Source of the DNA: an uncultured Bacteroidales bacterium
GTDB taxonomy: Bacteria; Bacteroidota; Bacteroidia; Bacteroidales; UBA4417
NCBI GenBank assembly: GCA_903879715.1
Contig: CAIRMR010000117.1
Span: 1 to 55,455 of the forward strand
Reading direction: 5' to 3'
DNA length: 55,455 nucleotides
The position numbers and the translations under genes are program-made. The notes below the pieces were generated by a model, which did no database searches, had not been told where the DNA came from, and was given only the letters and a program-made list of their open reading frames with translations. Below, piece after piece: positions 34,786 to 44,311 of the stretch; position 1 is the stretch's first letter; every line of letters starts with the position of its first letter.

Positions 34786-35493
34786 TTAGTAAAGCCCCTT
34801 CACCCTGGGTTTTCCGGCAATAAAGTCTTTAAGGTAAAATGGCTCACAATAAGCGACATCGGCAAAATTAGTATTCTTAAATTCACTCTCAGCCAGCACG
34901 CAAATTGCGAAAGCGGATAAATTAATATTGTCGAAAAAAGTATAATTGTTATTCGATTCGAATGTCGATATGCACTTGGAAGCGCCATCCCCAAAATAAA
35001 TGATCTTTTTACCGGCGTGAGCTTCGAAAGAATTTTCGGTAATAATGTGGGCATTTACCGGTTCAATAACCTGAAGGTCCTCATCGAAAATAGCAGTATA
35101 AACCTCCATCCGCCGAGCATCAAGCATGGGTACAAATAAAATATTTTCCAGATCTTTTTCCAACTGTATACACTTCTGTAAAGCTTGCCACGCCAACGAC
35201 TGCAAAGTATCAATGGCAATGAATGGTTTGTCTAACGCGTAGCAAAGACCTTTGGCAGAAGATACTCCAATTCGCAGGCCGGTGTAAGAGCCGGGGCCCA
35301 TACTTACCGCTATGGCATCCATTTGAGGATAGGTTAATCCGGCTTCAGTAAATACTTCAGCAATATAGGTTGTAAGTGCGCCTGAATGATCCCTGGCACC
35401 AACCGATTCGCGTATAGCCAACAGTTTCCCGTCCCTGACCAGTGCCACTGAACAAATCGATGTCGCTGTTTCGATACCTAAGATTAAGGACAT
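34786..35493 (-). CDS. tsaB: tRNA threonylcarbamoyladenosine biosynthesis protein TsaB
   Basis: A 235-residue protein with the ASKHA-type N-terminus MSLILGIETATSICSVAL. The mid-protein signature GPGSYTGLRIGVSSAKGLCYAL and the LDARRMEVYTAIF block support the call. It lacks the metal-binding histidines of TsaD. With TsaC/TsaD/TsaE it makes t6A at position 37 of ANN-reading tRNAs. No partner is in the window. It is followed by the repeat cluster at 34.6-34.75 kb. Confidence 0.94.
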   Translation of the reverse strand: MSLILGIETATSICSVALVRDGKLLAIRESVGARDHSGALTTYIAEVFTEAGLTYPQMDAIAVSMGPGSYTGLRIGVSSAKGLCYALDKPFIAIDTLQSLAWQALQKCIQLEKDLENILFVPMLDARRMEVYTAIFDEDLQVIEPVNAHIITENSFEAHAGKKIIYFGDGASKCISTFESNNNYTFFDNINLSAFAICVLAESEFKNTNFADVAYCEPFYLKDFIAGKPRVKGLY

Positions 35494-35537
35494 GAGTGAA
35501 TATTAAATTGGCTGCAAATTTACAACCTTGTTAAATA

Positions 35538-35563
35538 AGAAAGGCCCGTTTCCGGGCCTTTCT
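35538..35563. terminator. Strong hairpin between tsaB and the HlyD adaptor gene
   Basis: AGAAAGGCCCG pairs perfectly with CGGGCCTTTCT around a TTTC loop (11-bp stem). On the minus strand it is followed by TATTTAAC, so it should terminate the efflux-pump operon upstream of tsaB. It contains no useful T-run on the plus strand. Confidence 0.7.
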
Positions 35564-35581
35564 CTAAAAATAAACTATTTC

Positions 35582-36946
35582 TTACTTTTTTTCATCAGAA
35601 TACAAATCCTTGGTTTCAACCTTTGTCACCTTATCGCCATCTTTCAGTTTTTTGGAAACAGCGCGGTATGGGGCAGTGATAATTTCCTGTCCTTCTTTCA
35701 GGCCTTCAAGGATCTGTATATAGGTATTATCCTGAATACCGGTTTTTACTTTCAGCATTTTCGCAACACCTTTATCATAAAGGAAAACGTACTCCTGAAC
35801 AACTTCGACTTTCTTCTTAGCGTTAGCATCATCCTGTTCCGGTTGTTCTTTTTCTTCCATTTTAGGTGCAGCCTTGGTCGTATCCGCTCTGGTGGTAACA
35901 GCCTGGATAGGAAGTGTCAGAACATTTACAACACTTTCGGTACGGATATCGACTGTTGCTGACATACCCGGGCGGAAAGGTGAATCATTGGGTTTATCGG
36001 CTTTTATCAAATCTTTATAGGAATCAGGCAGAATACGGATTTTAACATCGAAATTCGTTACCTGGTCGGCACTCACACCTACCGTATTTGCGGAGGTGCT
36101 GATTTCGGTTACAATTCCTTTAAATTTACGGTTCTGATATGCATCCACTTCAACCAAAGCTGTATCGTTAAGGGTAACACGTACAATGTCGTTTTCATTA
36201 ACACTAACATTCACTTCCATTGTCTGAAGGTTTGCAATACGCAATATTTCCGTACCTGATCCGAATTGCGAAGCACCGGCTACGCGTTCGCCTTTTTCGA
36301 GGTTGAGTTTCGATATTGTCCCTCCGACAGGGGCATAAATAGAAGTCTTAGATAGATTTTCTTTCGATTCCTTCACACCAGCTTCGGCATTTTTAACATT
36401 GAAAGCTGCTGCTTTAATGCTTTGTTCGGCTGCCTCAACCTGGGCCTGGGCAACTTCGAAATTAGCTTTCGATGTTTCAAATTCAGCATCGGAAATTGCT
36501 TTCTGGTTATGCAGTTTCTCATTACGTTCGAATGAACTTTTTGCATTGATAAATTGTGAGTTTATCTGCGCCAGCTGGGCTTTCGAATTAGCCAGGTTAG
36601 CCTGCGATGTATTAAGTGCTGCAATAGTACGATCGTAATTTGATAAGTATATTTCAGGATTTATTTTTGCAAGCAATTGACCTGATTTAACAAGATCCCC
36701 TTCTTTTACATATAGTTCAATAATTTCTCCCGATACATCCGGAGAAAGCTTTACTTCACTTTCAGGGGCAATTTTTCCGTTAGCCGAAACCACTTCCACA
36801 ATTGTGCGTTTGGTAACTTTCTCAGTTGCCACTTTTGTTTCATCGGGTTTACCGATCAGCCCTTTTTTCTTGGCAATAATGCCACCGATAAGAGCAACAG
36901 CAACAAAAATAATAAGTATCCAGATAATTCTTTTCTTGGTAAACAT
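35582..36946 (-). CDS. Efflux RND/ABC periplasmic adaptor subunit (HlyD/MacA-like)
   Basis: A 454-residue membrane fusion protein. An N-terminal helix (about 7-26) anchors it in the inner membrane. A lipoyl-like half (VKSGQLLAKINPEIYL) is followed by a long alpha-helical hairpin (about 105-205, rich in Ala/Gln/Asn) and the second lipoyl half KTSIYAPVGGTISKLNLEKGERV. A beta-barrel comes next, then a C-terminal membrane-proximal domain with a low-complexity Lys/Glu insert. It bridges an inner-membrane transporter to an outer-membrane TolC-like channel. It follows the TolC-family gene by 63 bp; the inner-membrane pump itself is not visible in the window. Confidence 0.9.
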   Translation of the reverse strand: MFTKKRIIWILIIFVAVALIGGIIAKKKGLIGKPDETKVATEKVTKRTIVEVVSANGKIAPESEVKLSPDVSGEIIELYVKEGDLVKSGQLLAKINPEIYLSNYDRTIAALNTSQANLANSKAQLAQINSQFINAKSSFERNEKLHNQKAISDAEFETSKANFEVAQAQVEAAEQSIKAAAFNVKNAEAGVKESKENLSKTSIYAPVGGTISKLNLEKGERVAGASQFGSGTEILRIANLQTMEVNVSVNENDIVRVTLNDTALVEVDAYQNRKFKGIVTEISTSANTVGVSADQVTNFDVKIRILPDSYKDLIKADKPNDSPFRPGMSATVDIRTESVVNVLTLPIQAVTTRADTTKAAPKMEEKEQPEQDDANAKKKVEVVQEYVFLYDKGVAKMLKVKTGIQDNTYIQILEGLKEGQEIITAPYRAVSKKLKDGDKVTKVETKDLYSDEKK

Positions 36947-37009
36947 CGTTGATATGGATTAATTTATAGTTTGGTTTTTTGTTTGTCAGCTTATTCAGAT
37001 AATCAGCTT

Positions 37010-38365
37010 TTAATTCCGTTTGAGTGATAAAGGTTTACCCATGTAGAAATCAAGTACCGTACTCTTAAAAATGAATTCAAATTTGGCATTCAACTGATCT
37101 GATTCTGCTTTTTCAAGGTCTTTTTTTGAGTTATTATAATCTACTGAATTCAATGTTCCAACGTTGAATTTCTGATCCGCGTACCTGAAGGACTCACGTG
37201 CGGCATTAACACCAATGGAAGATGCATTATAATTATTCAAAGCGGCTTTGGCATCGGCATAAGCCTGTTCAATAGTTTTGCGAAGCTGAAGTTTGCTGAG
37301 TTCAAGGTTATATTGAGAATTTTCTACATTTATTTTAGCCCGGCTGATAGCAGTACGCGTTGCCCATCCATTAAAAATAGGCACATTCAGATTAAGCGAA
37401 ATAGAACGGTTGAAATTGTCTTTTACCTGATCGGCAAAAGGTTTTGTATTATACGAGTAGTTAATTGTATCGAGTATCTTGTTGGCTCCCGAAAAACCTG
37501 TTCCTAATGAACCCTGTAATGTAAGCGTTGGCGACTGACCACCCTGTGCCATTGATAAACCAATTTCGGAACTTTTAACTCTGGATTCAGCACTCTTGAT
37601 AAGAGGCTGAGTTTCTAAAGCAAAATCATAAATTAGTTCCGGAGGGGTTGCCAGGCTAGGTTGTAATGCCATTTCCAGGTCGGGAGTTTCAATTTCAAAG
37701 CCTTGGGTTGTAGGTAAATCCAGCATCTGAACCAATGTAAGATATGCAATATCCAGGTTATTCCGGGCACTTACAACCTGTGAATTATCCAATGCGCGCT
37801 GAGCTTCGAGTGTATAAAAATCACCCTGTGCCAAGGACCCGGCATCAACAAGTGTCTTTAACCTTTTCGATTGCAATTCAGTTACATAAAGCTGATTTTG
37901 TGTGGTTTTAACCAATTCTTTGTAATAGAGTATCTGCAGATAAGCTGTAGCTATATTCAGCGACATATCATCCATGAATTTATCAGTATCAAAATGAGTG
38001 GCTTCCAGGTCCTTCTTGCGTTGCTTAATCTGGTTTAGCTTCTGGAGACCACCAAAAAGTGTAACCGTGGATCCCAGATAAAAGTTATCAGTTTGCACCC
38101 TGTTGGTTGCAAATTGATTGGTATAGCGATCAACTGTCTGGCCAAAATTATATCCATGGCTGGCCCCGCCGTTTACTGAAGGAAGCAGGCTTAGTTTATC
38201 CTGTTGTAACAAAGTCTGCTCATTTTCAACCTGCAGAAGCTGTTGTTTTACCTGGATATTATTGGTGAGCGCGTATTCAACACACTTTTCAAGTGTCCAA
38301 ACTTCCTGTGCTTTCAAAGTAGATATAAGCACAAGGGAACAAATTATCAAAAAATATTTTCTCAT
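37010..38365 (-). CDS. TolC family outer membrane efflux protein
   Basis: A 451-residue outer-membrane channel. Signal peptide 1-19 is followed by VWTLEKCVEYALTNNIQV, the opening motif of bacteroidal TolC/OEP proteins. Two repeats of long helices and short beta strands follow (AQRALDNSQVVSARNNLDIAYLTL and GTLNSVDYNNSKKDLEKAESDQ). It should form the outer-membrane tunnel for the HlyD/MacA-like adaptor encoded just downstream. Promoter: TAACTTTG (38431-38424, minus strand). Confidence 0.9.
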   Translation of the reverse strand: MRKYFLIICSLVLISTLKAQEVWTLEKCVEYALTNNIQVKQQLLQVENEQTLLQQDKLSLLPSVNGGASHGYNFGQTVDRYTNQFATNRVQTDNFYLGSTVTLFGGLQKLNQIKQRKKDLEATHFDTDKFMDDMSLNIATAYLQILYYKELVKTTQNQLYVTELQSKRLKTLVDAGSLAQGDFYTLEAQRALDNSQVVSARNNLDIAYLTLVQMLDLPTTQGFEIETPDLEMALQPSLATPPELIYDFALETQPLIKSAESRVKSSEIGLSMAQGGQSPTLTLQGSLGTGFSGANKILDTINYSYNTKPFADQVKDNFNRSISLNLNVPIFNGWATRTAISRAKINVENSQYNLELSKLQLRKTIEQAYADAKAALNNYNASSIGVNAARESFRYADQKFNVGTLNSVDYNNSKKDLEKAESDQLNAKFEFIFKSTVLDFYMGKPLSLKRN

Positions 38366-38423
38366 GGAAAACAGCTTATAGTTCCTAATATTAGTTAGTG
38401 TATATGTTATTGAATTAATTTTA

Positions 38424-38431
38424 CAAAGTTA
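38424..38431 (-). promoter_or_regulatory. -7 promoter element for the TolC-HlyD operon
   Basis: The minus strand reads TAACTTTG, a TAnnTTTG match, about 60 bp upstream of the TolC-family start. The gap to the divergent M1 peptidase is only 87 bp, so the two promoters probably share it. Confidence 0.6.
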
Positions 38432-38452
38432 TTGTAACTATCATATAAACAT

Positions 38453-40561
38453 ATGACAAAACCATTTTTAATTGCATTTTTAACAATATTTTTTCTATTA
38501 AACAGCCAAAACATCGTTTTTGCTCAATTCCCTTTGAAAGAAAATCGAAAAACGGCATTGTACAGCGATACAATAGAAGCAATTCACTATGGTATTCATT
38601 TAACAGATATCAATCTGACGAATAAAACAATACAAGGTTACACTGAAGCAAAACTTGTTTCCAGAACCGGGAAGCTTTCAGCAATTAAACTTGAGCTTGC
38701 CAGGCTGAGTGTTGATTCCGTGTTCATTAATTCTGTCAAAATTAAAGCTTTCAGTCTTTCCAACAATAAACTCGCAATTAAACTAAATGCGCAAATAAAT
38801 AGCGGCGATACAATCCTTGCCGCTATTTATTATCATGGACACACTTTTGTAGATCCAAGCGGTTGGGGCGGGTTTCATTTTTCGGGAGATTATGCCCTTA
38901 ATCTGGGCGTAGGTTTTGATGCCATTCCTCACAACCTGGGAAAAGCCTGGTTTCCATGTATTGATGACTTCCACGACAGAGCTCTTTATGATGTGTATCT
39001 GACAGTTGCCAATGATAAAAAAGCTATAAGTGGAGGTACTTTGGTTGATGTTACCAATCATGGAAACAATACCTCCACCTGGCACTGGAAAACCGAACAT
39101 ACACTGCCCACTTATTTAATTTCAGCCACTACCGGAAAATACGAATTAGTGGCAGATACATTCAATGGCCTGAAGGCACGTATTCCAATCACTTATTATT
39201 GCAAACCTGAGGATCTAAAAAAAACAGCCGGTACTTTCGTAAATATGAAAAATATCCTCCGCATTTTCGAAAACCATTTCGGACCTTACCCATTTGAACG
39301 GGTTGGTTATACCGGAACGCCGGGCGGATTAGGAGCTATGGAACATGCCTCAAATGTGAGTTATCCGTTCTCTGCATGGACCGGAAATACTGAACGTGAA
39401 TGGTGGTATACCCACGAACTTTCTCATATGTGGTTTGGCGATAAAGTTACCTGCGCTTCGGCCGAAGACATGTGGCTTAATGAAGGCTGGGCCGTTTGGT
39501 GCGAATCACTGTACCGCGAAGGAATTTACAGGAAACAAGCCTACAGGGATAATATGCGCTCTAAATTGAAGGGTGTGCTGCAAACGACCGCAATAACAGA
39601 TGGCGGTTATTTCGCCCTATACGGGATTCCTCAAACCATTACTTATGGAAGCACTGTTTATCAGAAGGGCGGACAAGTAGTACATACACTTCGGGGATAT
39701 CTGGGCGATAGCTTGTTTTTCGGGGGCGTAAAAGCATACCTGCAAAAATATGCTTACAATTATGCTTCAACTTACGATCTTCGAGACTTCCTTTCATCCT
39801 ATAGTGGAATTGATTTAAAACCCTTTTTCGACGCCTGGGTATTTGCTCCGGGATTTCCACATTTCTCAATAGATTCGTCGGTTATAGTCAAATCAGGAAG
39901 CGGATATGATGTTAAAGTTTTCGTAAGCCAGAAACTCAAAGGCACCACCCAATACGCTAATGCAAATCACCTGGAAATAACATTTATGGATAACTCCTGG
40001 CAAAAAAATATTGATACCATTGTATTTTCGGGTGCCGTAGGACATAAAACCTTTCACCTTCCATTTTTCCCAACTACAGTGATGGCGGATATGGATGAAA
40101 AGATTTCGGATGCTACAACCGATCAATTTAAAATTATAAAAAGCACTGATGAATATGACTACAAGCAGACCTTTTGCAAACTCCAGGTAGAAAAGATAGC
40201 CGATTCAGCCTTAGTTCGTATTACGCATAACTGGGTAGCTCCTGATAGTCTGAATTTACTGCAGCCCGGAATCCGGATTTCCGATTCACGTTATTGGACA
40301 GTAGAAGGGATTTTTCCAAACGGATTCAAAGCAAAGGGGGAATTTACCTATAAAGCAACCGAAAATCTTGACAAAACGCTTCTGACGGATCCTAAGGATT
40401 CGCTTGTAATGCTTTATCGGACTGGCGCAGGAAGTATCTGGGCAAAAACTCCGTTTATACGCAAGGGCTCCTGGGCAGAGGGTACAATTACAGTTAACAA
40501 GCTGCAGAAAGGTGAATATACTTTGGGTGTTTTGAATTCAAAATACATGGATAAAAAATAA
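38453..40561 (+). CDS. M1 family metallopeptidase (aminopeptidase N-like), exported
   Basis: A 702-residue protein with a signal peptide (about 1-24). An N-terminal beta domain is followed by the gluzincin core: exopeptidase motif GGLGAMEH (the usual GAMEN with His for Asn), zinc motif HELSH at residues 321-325 (catalytic Glu-322) and the distal ligand in LNEGWAVW. The C-terminal part has a beta-rich domain. It probably trims N-terminal residues from peptides in the periplasm. It diverges from the TolC operon. The Asn to His change in the exopeptidase motif could alter N-terminus recognition. Confidence 0.9.
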   Translation: MTKPFLIAFLTIFFLLNSQNIVFAQFPLKENRKTALYSDTIEAIHYGIHLTDINLTNKTIQGYTEAKLVSRTGKLSAIKLELARLSVDSVFINSVKIKAFSLSNNKLAIKLNAQINSGDTILAAIYYHGHTFVDPSGWGGFHFSGDYALNLGVGFDAIPHNLGKAWFPCIDDFHDRALYDVYLTVANDKKAISGGTLVDVTNHGNNTSTWHWKTEHTLPTYLISATTGKYELVADTFNGLKARIPITYYCKPEDLKKTAGTFVNMKNILRIFENHFGPYPFERVGYTGTPGGLGAMEHASNVSYPFSAWTGNTEREWWYTHELSHMWFGDKVTCASAEDMWLNEGWAVWCESLYREGIYRKQAYRDNMRSKLKGVLQTTAITDGGYFALYGIPQTITYGSTVYQKGGQVVHTLRGYLGDSLFFGGVKAYLQKYAYNYASTYDLRDFLSSYSGIDLKPFFDAWVFAPGFPHFSIDSSVIVKSGSGYDVKVFVSQKLKGTTQYANANHLEITFMDNSWQKNIDTIVFSGAVGHKTFHLPFFPTTVMADMDEKISDATTDQFKIIKSTDEYDYKQTFCKLQVEKIADSALVRITHNWVAPDSLNLLQPGIRISDSRYWTVEGIFPNGFKAKGEFTYKATENLDKTLLTDPKDSLVMLYRTGAGSIWAKTPFIRKGSWAEGTITVNKLQKGEYTLGVLNSKYMDKK

Positions 40562-40651
40562 GAGCGCAATTCAAAAACCTAATCGCATAAACAATTGTAT
40601 TGGAATATTTAATATAACACAGAATTGTACCTCAGTAACTGCAAACAATCT

Positions 40652-41341
40652 ATGATAGAACTATATTTTGCTGAACTCCAAATCGCTTTTGAGAAACACG
40701 CCAATCCTGTACTAGCGGCTGGCTCTAAAGCATATATGCGTAATCTTTCAGAATACTACGGGCTCACATCGCCCTTGCGCAAGAAACTGACAAAAGAATT
40801 TATTGCAAGGTCCGGGTATCCGCCCTACGAACAACTCGAGGAAATGGTCCGCTTTGCATGGGAACAACCACAGAGGGAATGGCAGTATGTTGCTATGGAA
40901 ATTGTAGAAAAATCAGTTAAAAAAGCAGATCAAAGCCTTCTCGATCTGGCTGAATGGATGATAACAAACAAATCGTGGTGGGATTCAGTTGATTTTATAG
41001 CACCGAATATTGCGGGTGTTCTGTTTAAGCGTTACCCGAAAATCAAAATGCAGTATATTGAAAAGTGGATGCAATCTGAAAACCTTTGGTTGCAACGTTC
41101 TTGCCTTTTACACCAGTTACGCGATAATAAAACTGCTGACAGAGCCTTGCTTTTCAACCTTTGCGAACGGCTGGCCGATCATCCTGATTTCTTCATCCGT
41201 AAAGCCATTGGCTGGTCGCTGAGGCAATATTCAAAAGTATTTCCCGAAGCCGTTATTGATTTTGTAAACAGCCATAAGCTAAGTAACCTGAGCCGCAAAG
41301 AAGCGCTCAAAGTTATCAATCGGAAAGTTAACCCGACCTGA
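40652..41341 (+). CDS. DNA alkylation repair protein (AlkD-like HEAT-repeat glycosylase)
   Basis: A protein of about 229 residues built of HEAT-like helices. It has the SPLRKKLTKEFIARSGYP and WWDSVDFIAPNIAGVLF blocks; the WWDxVD stretch holds the catalytic Asp and Trp seen in AlkD/AlkC-type enzymes. Late motif is FFIRKAIGWSLRQYSK. It would remove positively charged alkylated bases (3-methyladenine, 7-methylguanine) without base flipping. An upstream in-frame TTG at 40625 would add nine residues, but ATG 40652 (MIELYFAELQ) matches family starts better. Confidence 0.85.
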   Translation: MIELYFAELQIAFEKHANPVLAAGSKAYMRNLSEYYGLTSPLRKKLTKEFIARSGYPPYEQLEEMVRFAWEQPQREWQYVAMEIVEKSVKKADQSLLDLAEWMITNKSWWDSVDFIAPNIAGVLFKRYPKIKMQYIEKWMQSENLWLQRSCLLHQLRDNKTADRALLFNLCERLADHPDFFIRKAIGWSLRQYSKVFPEAVIDFVNSHKLSNLSRKEALKVINRKVNPT

Positions 41342-41387
41342 GCCGAAGTTATACTGTGAAAGGGATAAACAGTGACCAGCTGTATTT

Positions 41388-41424
41388 AAATTCCAAGTCT
41401 CAAATTCCAAGTCTCAAATTCCAA
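41388..41424 (+). repeat. 14-bp tandem repeat AAATTCCAAGTCTC
   Basis: Two exact units (41388-41401 and 41402-41415) and a partial third copy (41416-41424). They sit between the AlkD-like gene and the response regulator, with no coding frame. Confidence 0.7.
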
Positions 41425-41512
41425 AGAGACAATTCTGGTAACTTTCAAAACAATCATTTACCTTTATTTTATTCCTGGAATTTTGATCTTGTTTCCTGGG
41501 ATGTGGAATTTA

Positions 41513-42220
41513 TCAGGCCGGATTTTCAGTAACCAGTTTAAATCCAATACCATGAACGTTAATCAGTTCAACCGAAGTATCTTCTTTCAGGTATTTACGG
41601 ATTTTGGCGATATAAACATCCATGCTCCGGGCATTGAAATAACTGTCGTTTTGCCATATACGATTCAGCGCAAAACTGCGGTCCACAACCTGGTTTACAT
41701 GCTCGCATAATATTTTCAGTAACTCTGCTTCTTTACTGGTGAGTTTCTGATCTTCTCCGTTCAGATGCAGATTCTGGTGATTATAATCGAAAACGAAATT
41801 ACCCAAGGTAAAAATTCCTTTATCCGTTTTACCATCGGTTACTTTAGCCGATCGCCTAAGAATGGCTTCGATACGGGCCAGAAGTTCTTCCATGCTGAAA
41901 GGTTTGGTAAGATAATCATCGCCTCCAGCCTGGAAACCTTTCAGTTTATCATCTTCAAGCGATTTTGCAGTCAGAAACAGGATCGGAATCTGCGTATCTA
42001 CTTTACGGATATCTTTAGCCAGTGTAAATCCATCTTTAATGGGCATCATTACATCCACTACACAAAAATCAAAGGATTCCTTGCTGAAAACGTCGAGTGC
42101 TTCTTGACCGTTTATACAAAGCCTGGGAGCATATCCCTTGGCTTCGAGGTAAGTGCGCAGAATAGTGCCAAGATTACGGTCGTCTTCGGCAAGCAGGATC
42201 TTTATTTTTTCGTTTTCCAT
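41513..42220 (-). CDS. OmpR-family response regulator
   Basis: A 235-residue regulator. The receiver domain (about 6-120) has acidic pocket residues Glu-12/Asp-13/Asp-14, phospho-acceptor Asp-56 in CVVDVMMPIKDG, and DDYLTKPFSMEELL. A winged-helix Trans_reg_C DNA-binding domain (about 135-230) ends with YIAKIRKYLKEDTSVELINVHGIGFKLV. It is 66 bp downstream of its partner kinase. Regulators of this class bind direct repeats with about 10-11-bp spacing, the geometry seen in the three operators at 44.0-44.7 kb. The assignment of those operators to this regulator is inference. Confidence 0.93.
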   Translation of the reverse strand: MENEKIKILLAEDDRNLGTILRTYLEAKGYAPRLCINGQEALDVFSKESFDFCVVDVMMPIKDGFTLAKDIRKVDTQIPILFLTAKSLEDDKLKGFQAGGDDYLTKPFSMEELLARIEAILRRSAKVTDGKTDKGIFTLGNFVFDYNHQNLHLNGEDQKLTSKEAELLKILCEHVNQVVDRSFALNRIWQNDSYFNARSMDVYIAKIRKYLKEDTSVELINVHGIGFKLVTENPA

Positions 42221-42286
42221 ATTCGGTATTATTAACGTGTTAATTACCTGTATATTATTGGATTGTGTATTTTATTCCGATTAATT

Positions 42287-43852
42287 CTATTTTGATTTAC
42301 CTGATCTGTTTTGTTCAGGAACAACATACGGCAGAAATATGGTAAAGGTACTACCTTTTCCGGGTTCGCTTTCAACCGATATCGTACCGCCGTGTTTTTC
42401 AACAATAAATTTAACATAGCTGAGCCCAAGCCCGAATCCTTTTACATTATGAACATCACCAGTAGGAACACGGTATAATTTTTCGAAAATTCTTTTCAGA
42501 TTGGCTTTGCTGATTCCCATACCCTTGTCAGTAACACTGATGTAAATACCATTTTCGGCATCAGCTGTCGAAACCATGATTTGCGGTTTTCGTGGCGAGT
42601 ATTTATTAGCGTTGTCGAGCAAGTTAAAAATGACATTCGACAGATGCACTTTATCCGCTTTAATTAACGGATGCTCCGCTTTGAGTGAATGTGTAATTAC
42701 TCCATCGCGTATTTCAATCTGAATGGCAATTTTATGAATAGCGTCCGCAATCAGTACATGCATATCAATGGCTTCAGGCCTGAGGTGGAGGTTCCCTTTT
42801 TCAAGAATCGCTGTTTGAAGAATTTTTTCCGCCATCTCACCCAGGCGGTGATTTTCGTCACCAATGATATTAATATAATCGGCATACATTTCGTTGCTCC
42901 GGGGAATATCTTTATCCGAAAGTGCCTGGCATGCCAGCGATATGGTCGAAATAGGTGTCTTGAACTCGTGCGTCATATTATTGATAAAGTCGTTCTTAAG
43001 TTCCGATAATTTACGCTGCCTGATGATAGTGAAAACCGAATAACTGAAAGCGGTAATAATAACAAGCACAAGCAATAAGGAAACCATCATCATACCCCAT
43101 AGGCTCTGCAGGTTGTATTTTGATTGCTGCGGAAAATAAAGCAGCAAAAAGTCACGGGTCGCAATGCCACTGCCTGAAAACAAAGGAAATGGAAAACCTT
43201 TGAAAAGTAATTCATCAGAATAATTCCCGGTTTTTTTGAGAACAATCTTATTCCGGTCAGGACTGAAGACACCGAATTCGTAATTAATCCGGATTCCCTT
43301 GTTTGCAAATTCGGTTCTCAGCAATGTGTCGATCAAACCAATGGAAATCTTTGTTTCTATATCTTTATTCCCTTCATCACCTAAGGCCTGGTTCATCAGA
43401 TAATTCAGCATAAACTGCTTGCGCACGGCTGCTACTTCTGAATAGTTCTCGGTAATACTGGAAGGAAGTGTACCCCGGATATTTTTATCCGAATTGCTAA
43501 CTTGCTCCTGGCTTTTTCCGGATGGTGCCAGTATCCGGCCTTCCAGGGCAGGTTGTTTTGCCATTTCAATACCCTGTGTATCCGAATACGAAATATTTTG
43601 TATTCCCGAAGTATTCAGTTGTATCTCACTTGTATCACGTAAGAGCTCCAGTGAACTGTTGGTTGTGCGTCGCGAAATTTCAATAGTTTCGAGCTTTATT
43701 AATGCAAGATTTACAGCGTCGTCGATACTGCGCCTGAAATTGGCTTCCCTGAGTTGCAACGAATTCTGTATCCAGTACACCTGAATGCCAATAAATACAG
43801 CCATTGCGGCTGACATGATCACTATTAATAAAACCAGTAATTGCTTTTTCAC
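42287..43852 (-). CDS. Membrane sensor histidine kinase, partner of the OmpR-type regulator
   Basis: A 521-residue kinase. Two membrane helices (about 6-29 and 255-277) bracket a periplasmic sensor domain of about 225 residues. HisKA carries the phospho-acceptor His-295 in NNMTHEFKTPISTIS, and HATPase_c has N-box LLDNANKYS, DKGMGIS and GFGLGLSYVKFI. It is of the RprX/PhoR-like class common in Bacteroidota. The promoter is -7 box TAAATTTG at 44015-44008 (minus), only about 30 bp from the first TTAAC operator, so autoregulation is possible. The sensed signal is unknown. Confidence 0.92.
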   Translation of the reverse strand: MKKQLLVLLIVIMSAAMAVFIGIQVYWIQNSLQLREANFRRSIDDAVNLALIKLETIEISRRTTNSSLELLRDTSEIQLNTSGIQNISYSDTQGIEMAKQPALEGRILAPSGKSQEQVSNSDKNIRGTLPSSITENYSEVAAVRKQFMLNYLMNQALGDEGNKDIETKISIGLIDTLLRTEFANKGIRINYEFGVFSPDRNKIVLKKTGNYSDELLFKGFPFPLFSGSGIATRDFLLLYFPQQSKYNLQSLWGMMMVSLLLVLVIITAFSYSVFTIIRQRKLSELKNDFINNMTHEFKTPISTISLACQALSDKDIPRSNEMYADYINIIGDENHRLGEMAEKILQTAILEKGNLHLRPEAIDMHVLIADAIHKIAIQIEIRDGVITHSLKAEHPLIKADKVHLSNVIFNLLDNANKYSPRKPQIMVSTADAENGIYISVTDKGMGISKANLKRIFEKLYRVPTGDVHNVKGFGLGLSYVKFIVEKHGGTISVESEPGKGSTFTIFLPYVVPEQNRSGKSK

Positions 43853-44007
43853 CCGTTTGGTATATTTTTTTAACTCTATCCTGTCAACGGCAGGTAGATT
43901 GAATTCTGAATTAACAACTACATGGAAATAACTGTACTTCGGTCCTCTTCCATTATCCAGCCTTCTTTTGATCCGATATCAAACAGCAAACTGGTTTTAT
44001 AACTCCT

Positions 44008-44015
44008 GCAAATTT
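44008..44015 (-). promoter_or_regulatory. -7 promoter element of the histidine kinase-response regulator operon
   Basis: The minus strand reads TAAATTTG, a TAnnTTTG match, about 155 bp upstream of the kinase start codon. It is divergent from small RNA copy 1. Confidence 0.5.
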
Positions 44016-44044
44016 ATAGTGCCTTACCATCAGTTAAATACTTG

Positions 44045-44109
44045 CTTAACATTATTTAACGTTCTTTTACTTTCGTTAACATCCCATGCGGATTCATGAT
44101 AGTATTTTT
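44045..44109 (+). promoter_or_regulatory. Phased TTAAC operator and -7 box, small RNA copy 1
   Basis: TTAAC occurs at 44045, 44055 and 44075, with the degenerate TTTAC at 44065, so the array has exact 10-bp phasing. The -7 box TATTTTTG is at 44102-44109, 27 bp after the start of the last TTAAC. The last repeat lies where a -33 element is expected, as for an activator that contacts RNA polymerase. Confidence 0.75.
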
Positions 44110-44113
44110 GTAT

Positions 44114-44229
44114 CGGTTAGTTGAGCAAAAAGTTATTTTCAATTCTCTGCTGGTTACAGAGATATTTGTTTTACTGTTTTGTTGTTTGTTTGGGAAATGC
44201 GACTCATATCATGGGTTGCATTTTTTATT
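44114..44229 (+). ncRNA. Candidate small RNA, copy 1 of three tandem siblings
   Basis: Predicted start is near 44114 (GGTTAGTTGAGCAAAA). Hairpin 1 is TCTCTG/CAGAGA with loop CTGGTTA (44143-44161). The unpaired GTTTTGTTGTTTGTTTGG (44175-44192) is identical in all three copies. The terminator hairpin is ATGCGACTC/GGGTTGCAT (44196-44204 with 44212-44220, loop of 7), then a T-run. No open frame is conserved between copies. The length is about 113 nt. Confidence 0.75.
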
Positions 44230-44311
44230 TGGCAATTCAGAGGTACTGTATTTTCATACATTAGCTTAAGGTTCCACGCGAATTTATACAGCATTAAAAT
44301 ATTTCCAATAC

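Noticed and set aside
44269-44284. GGTTCCACGCGAATTT as a third parS site.
   Set aside because: It matches the 16-bp consensus at only about 11 positions and breaks the CACGTG core.
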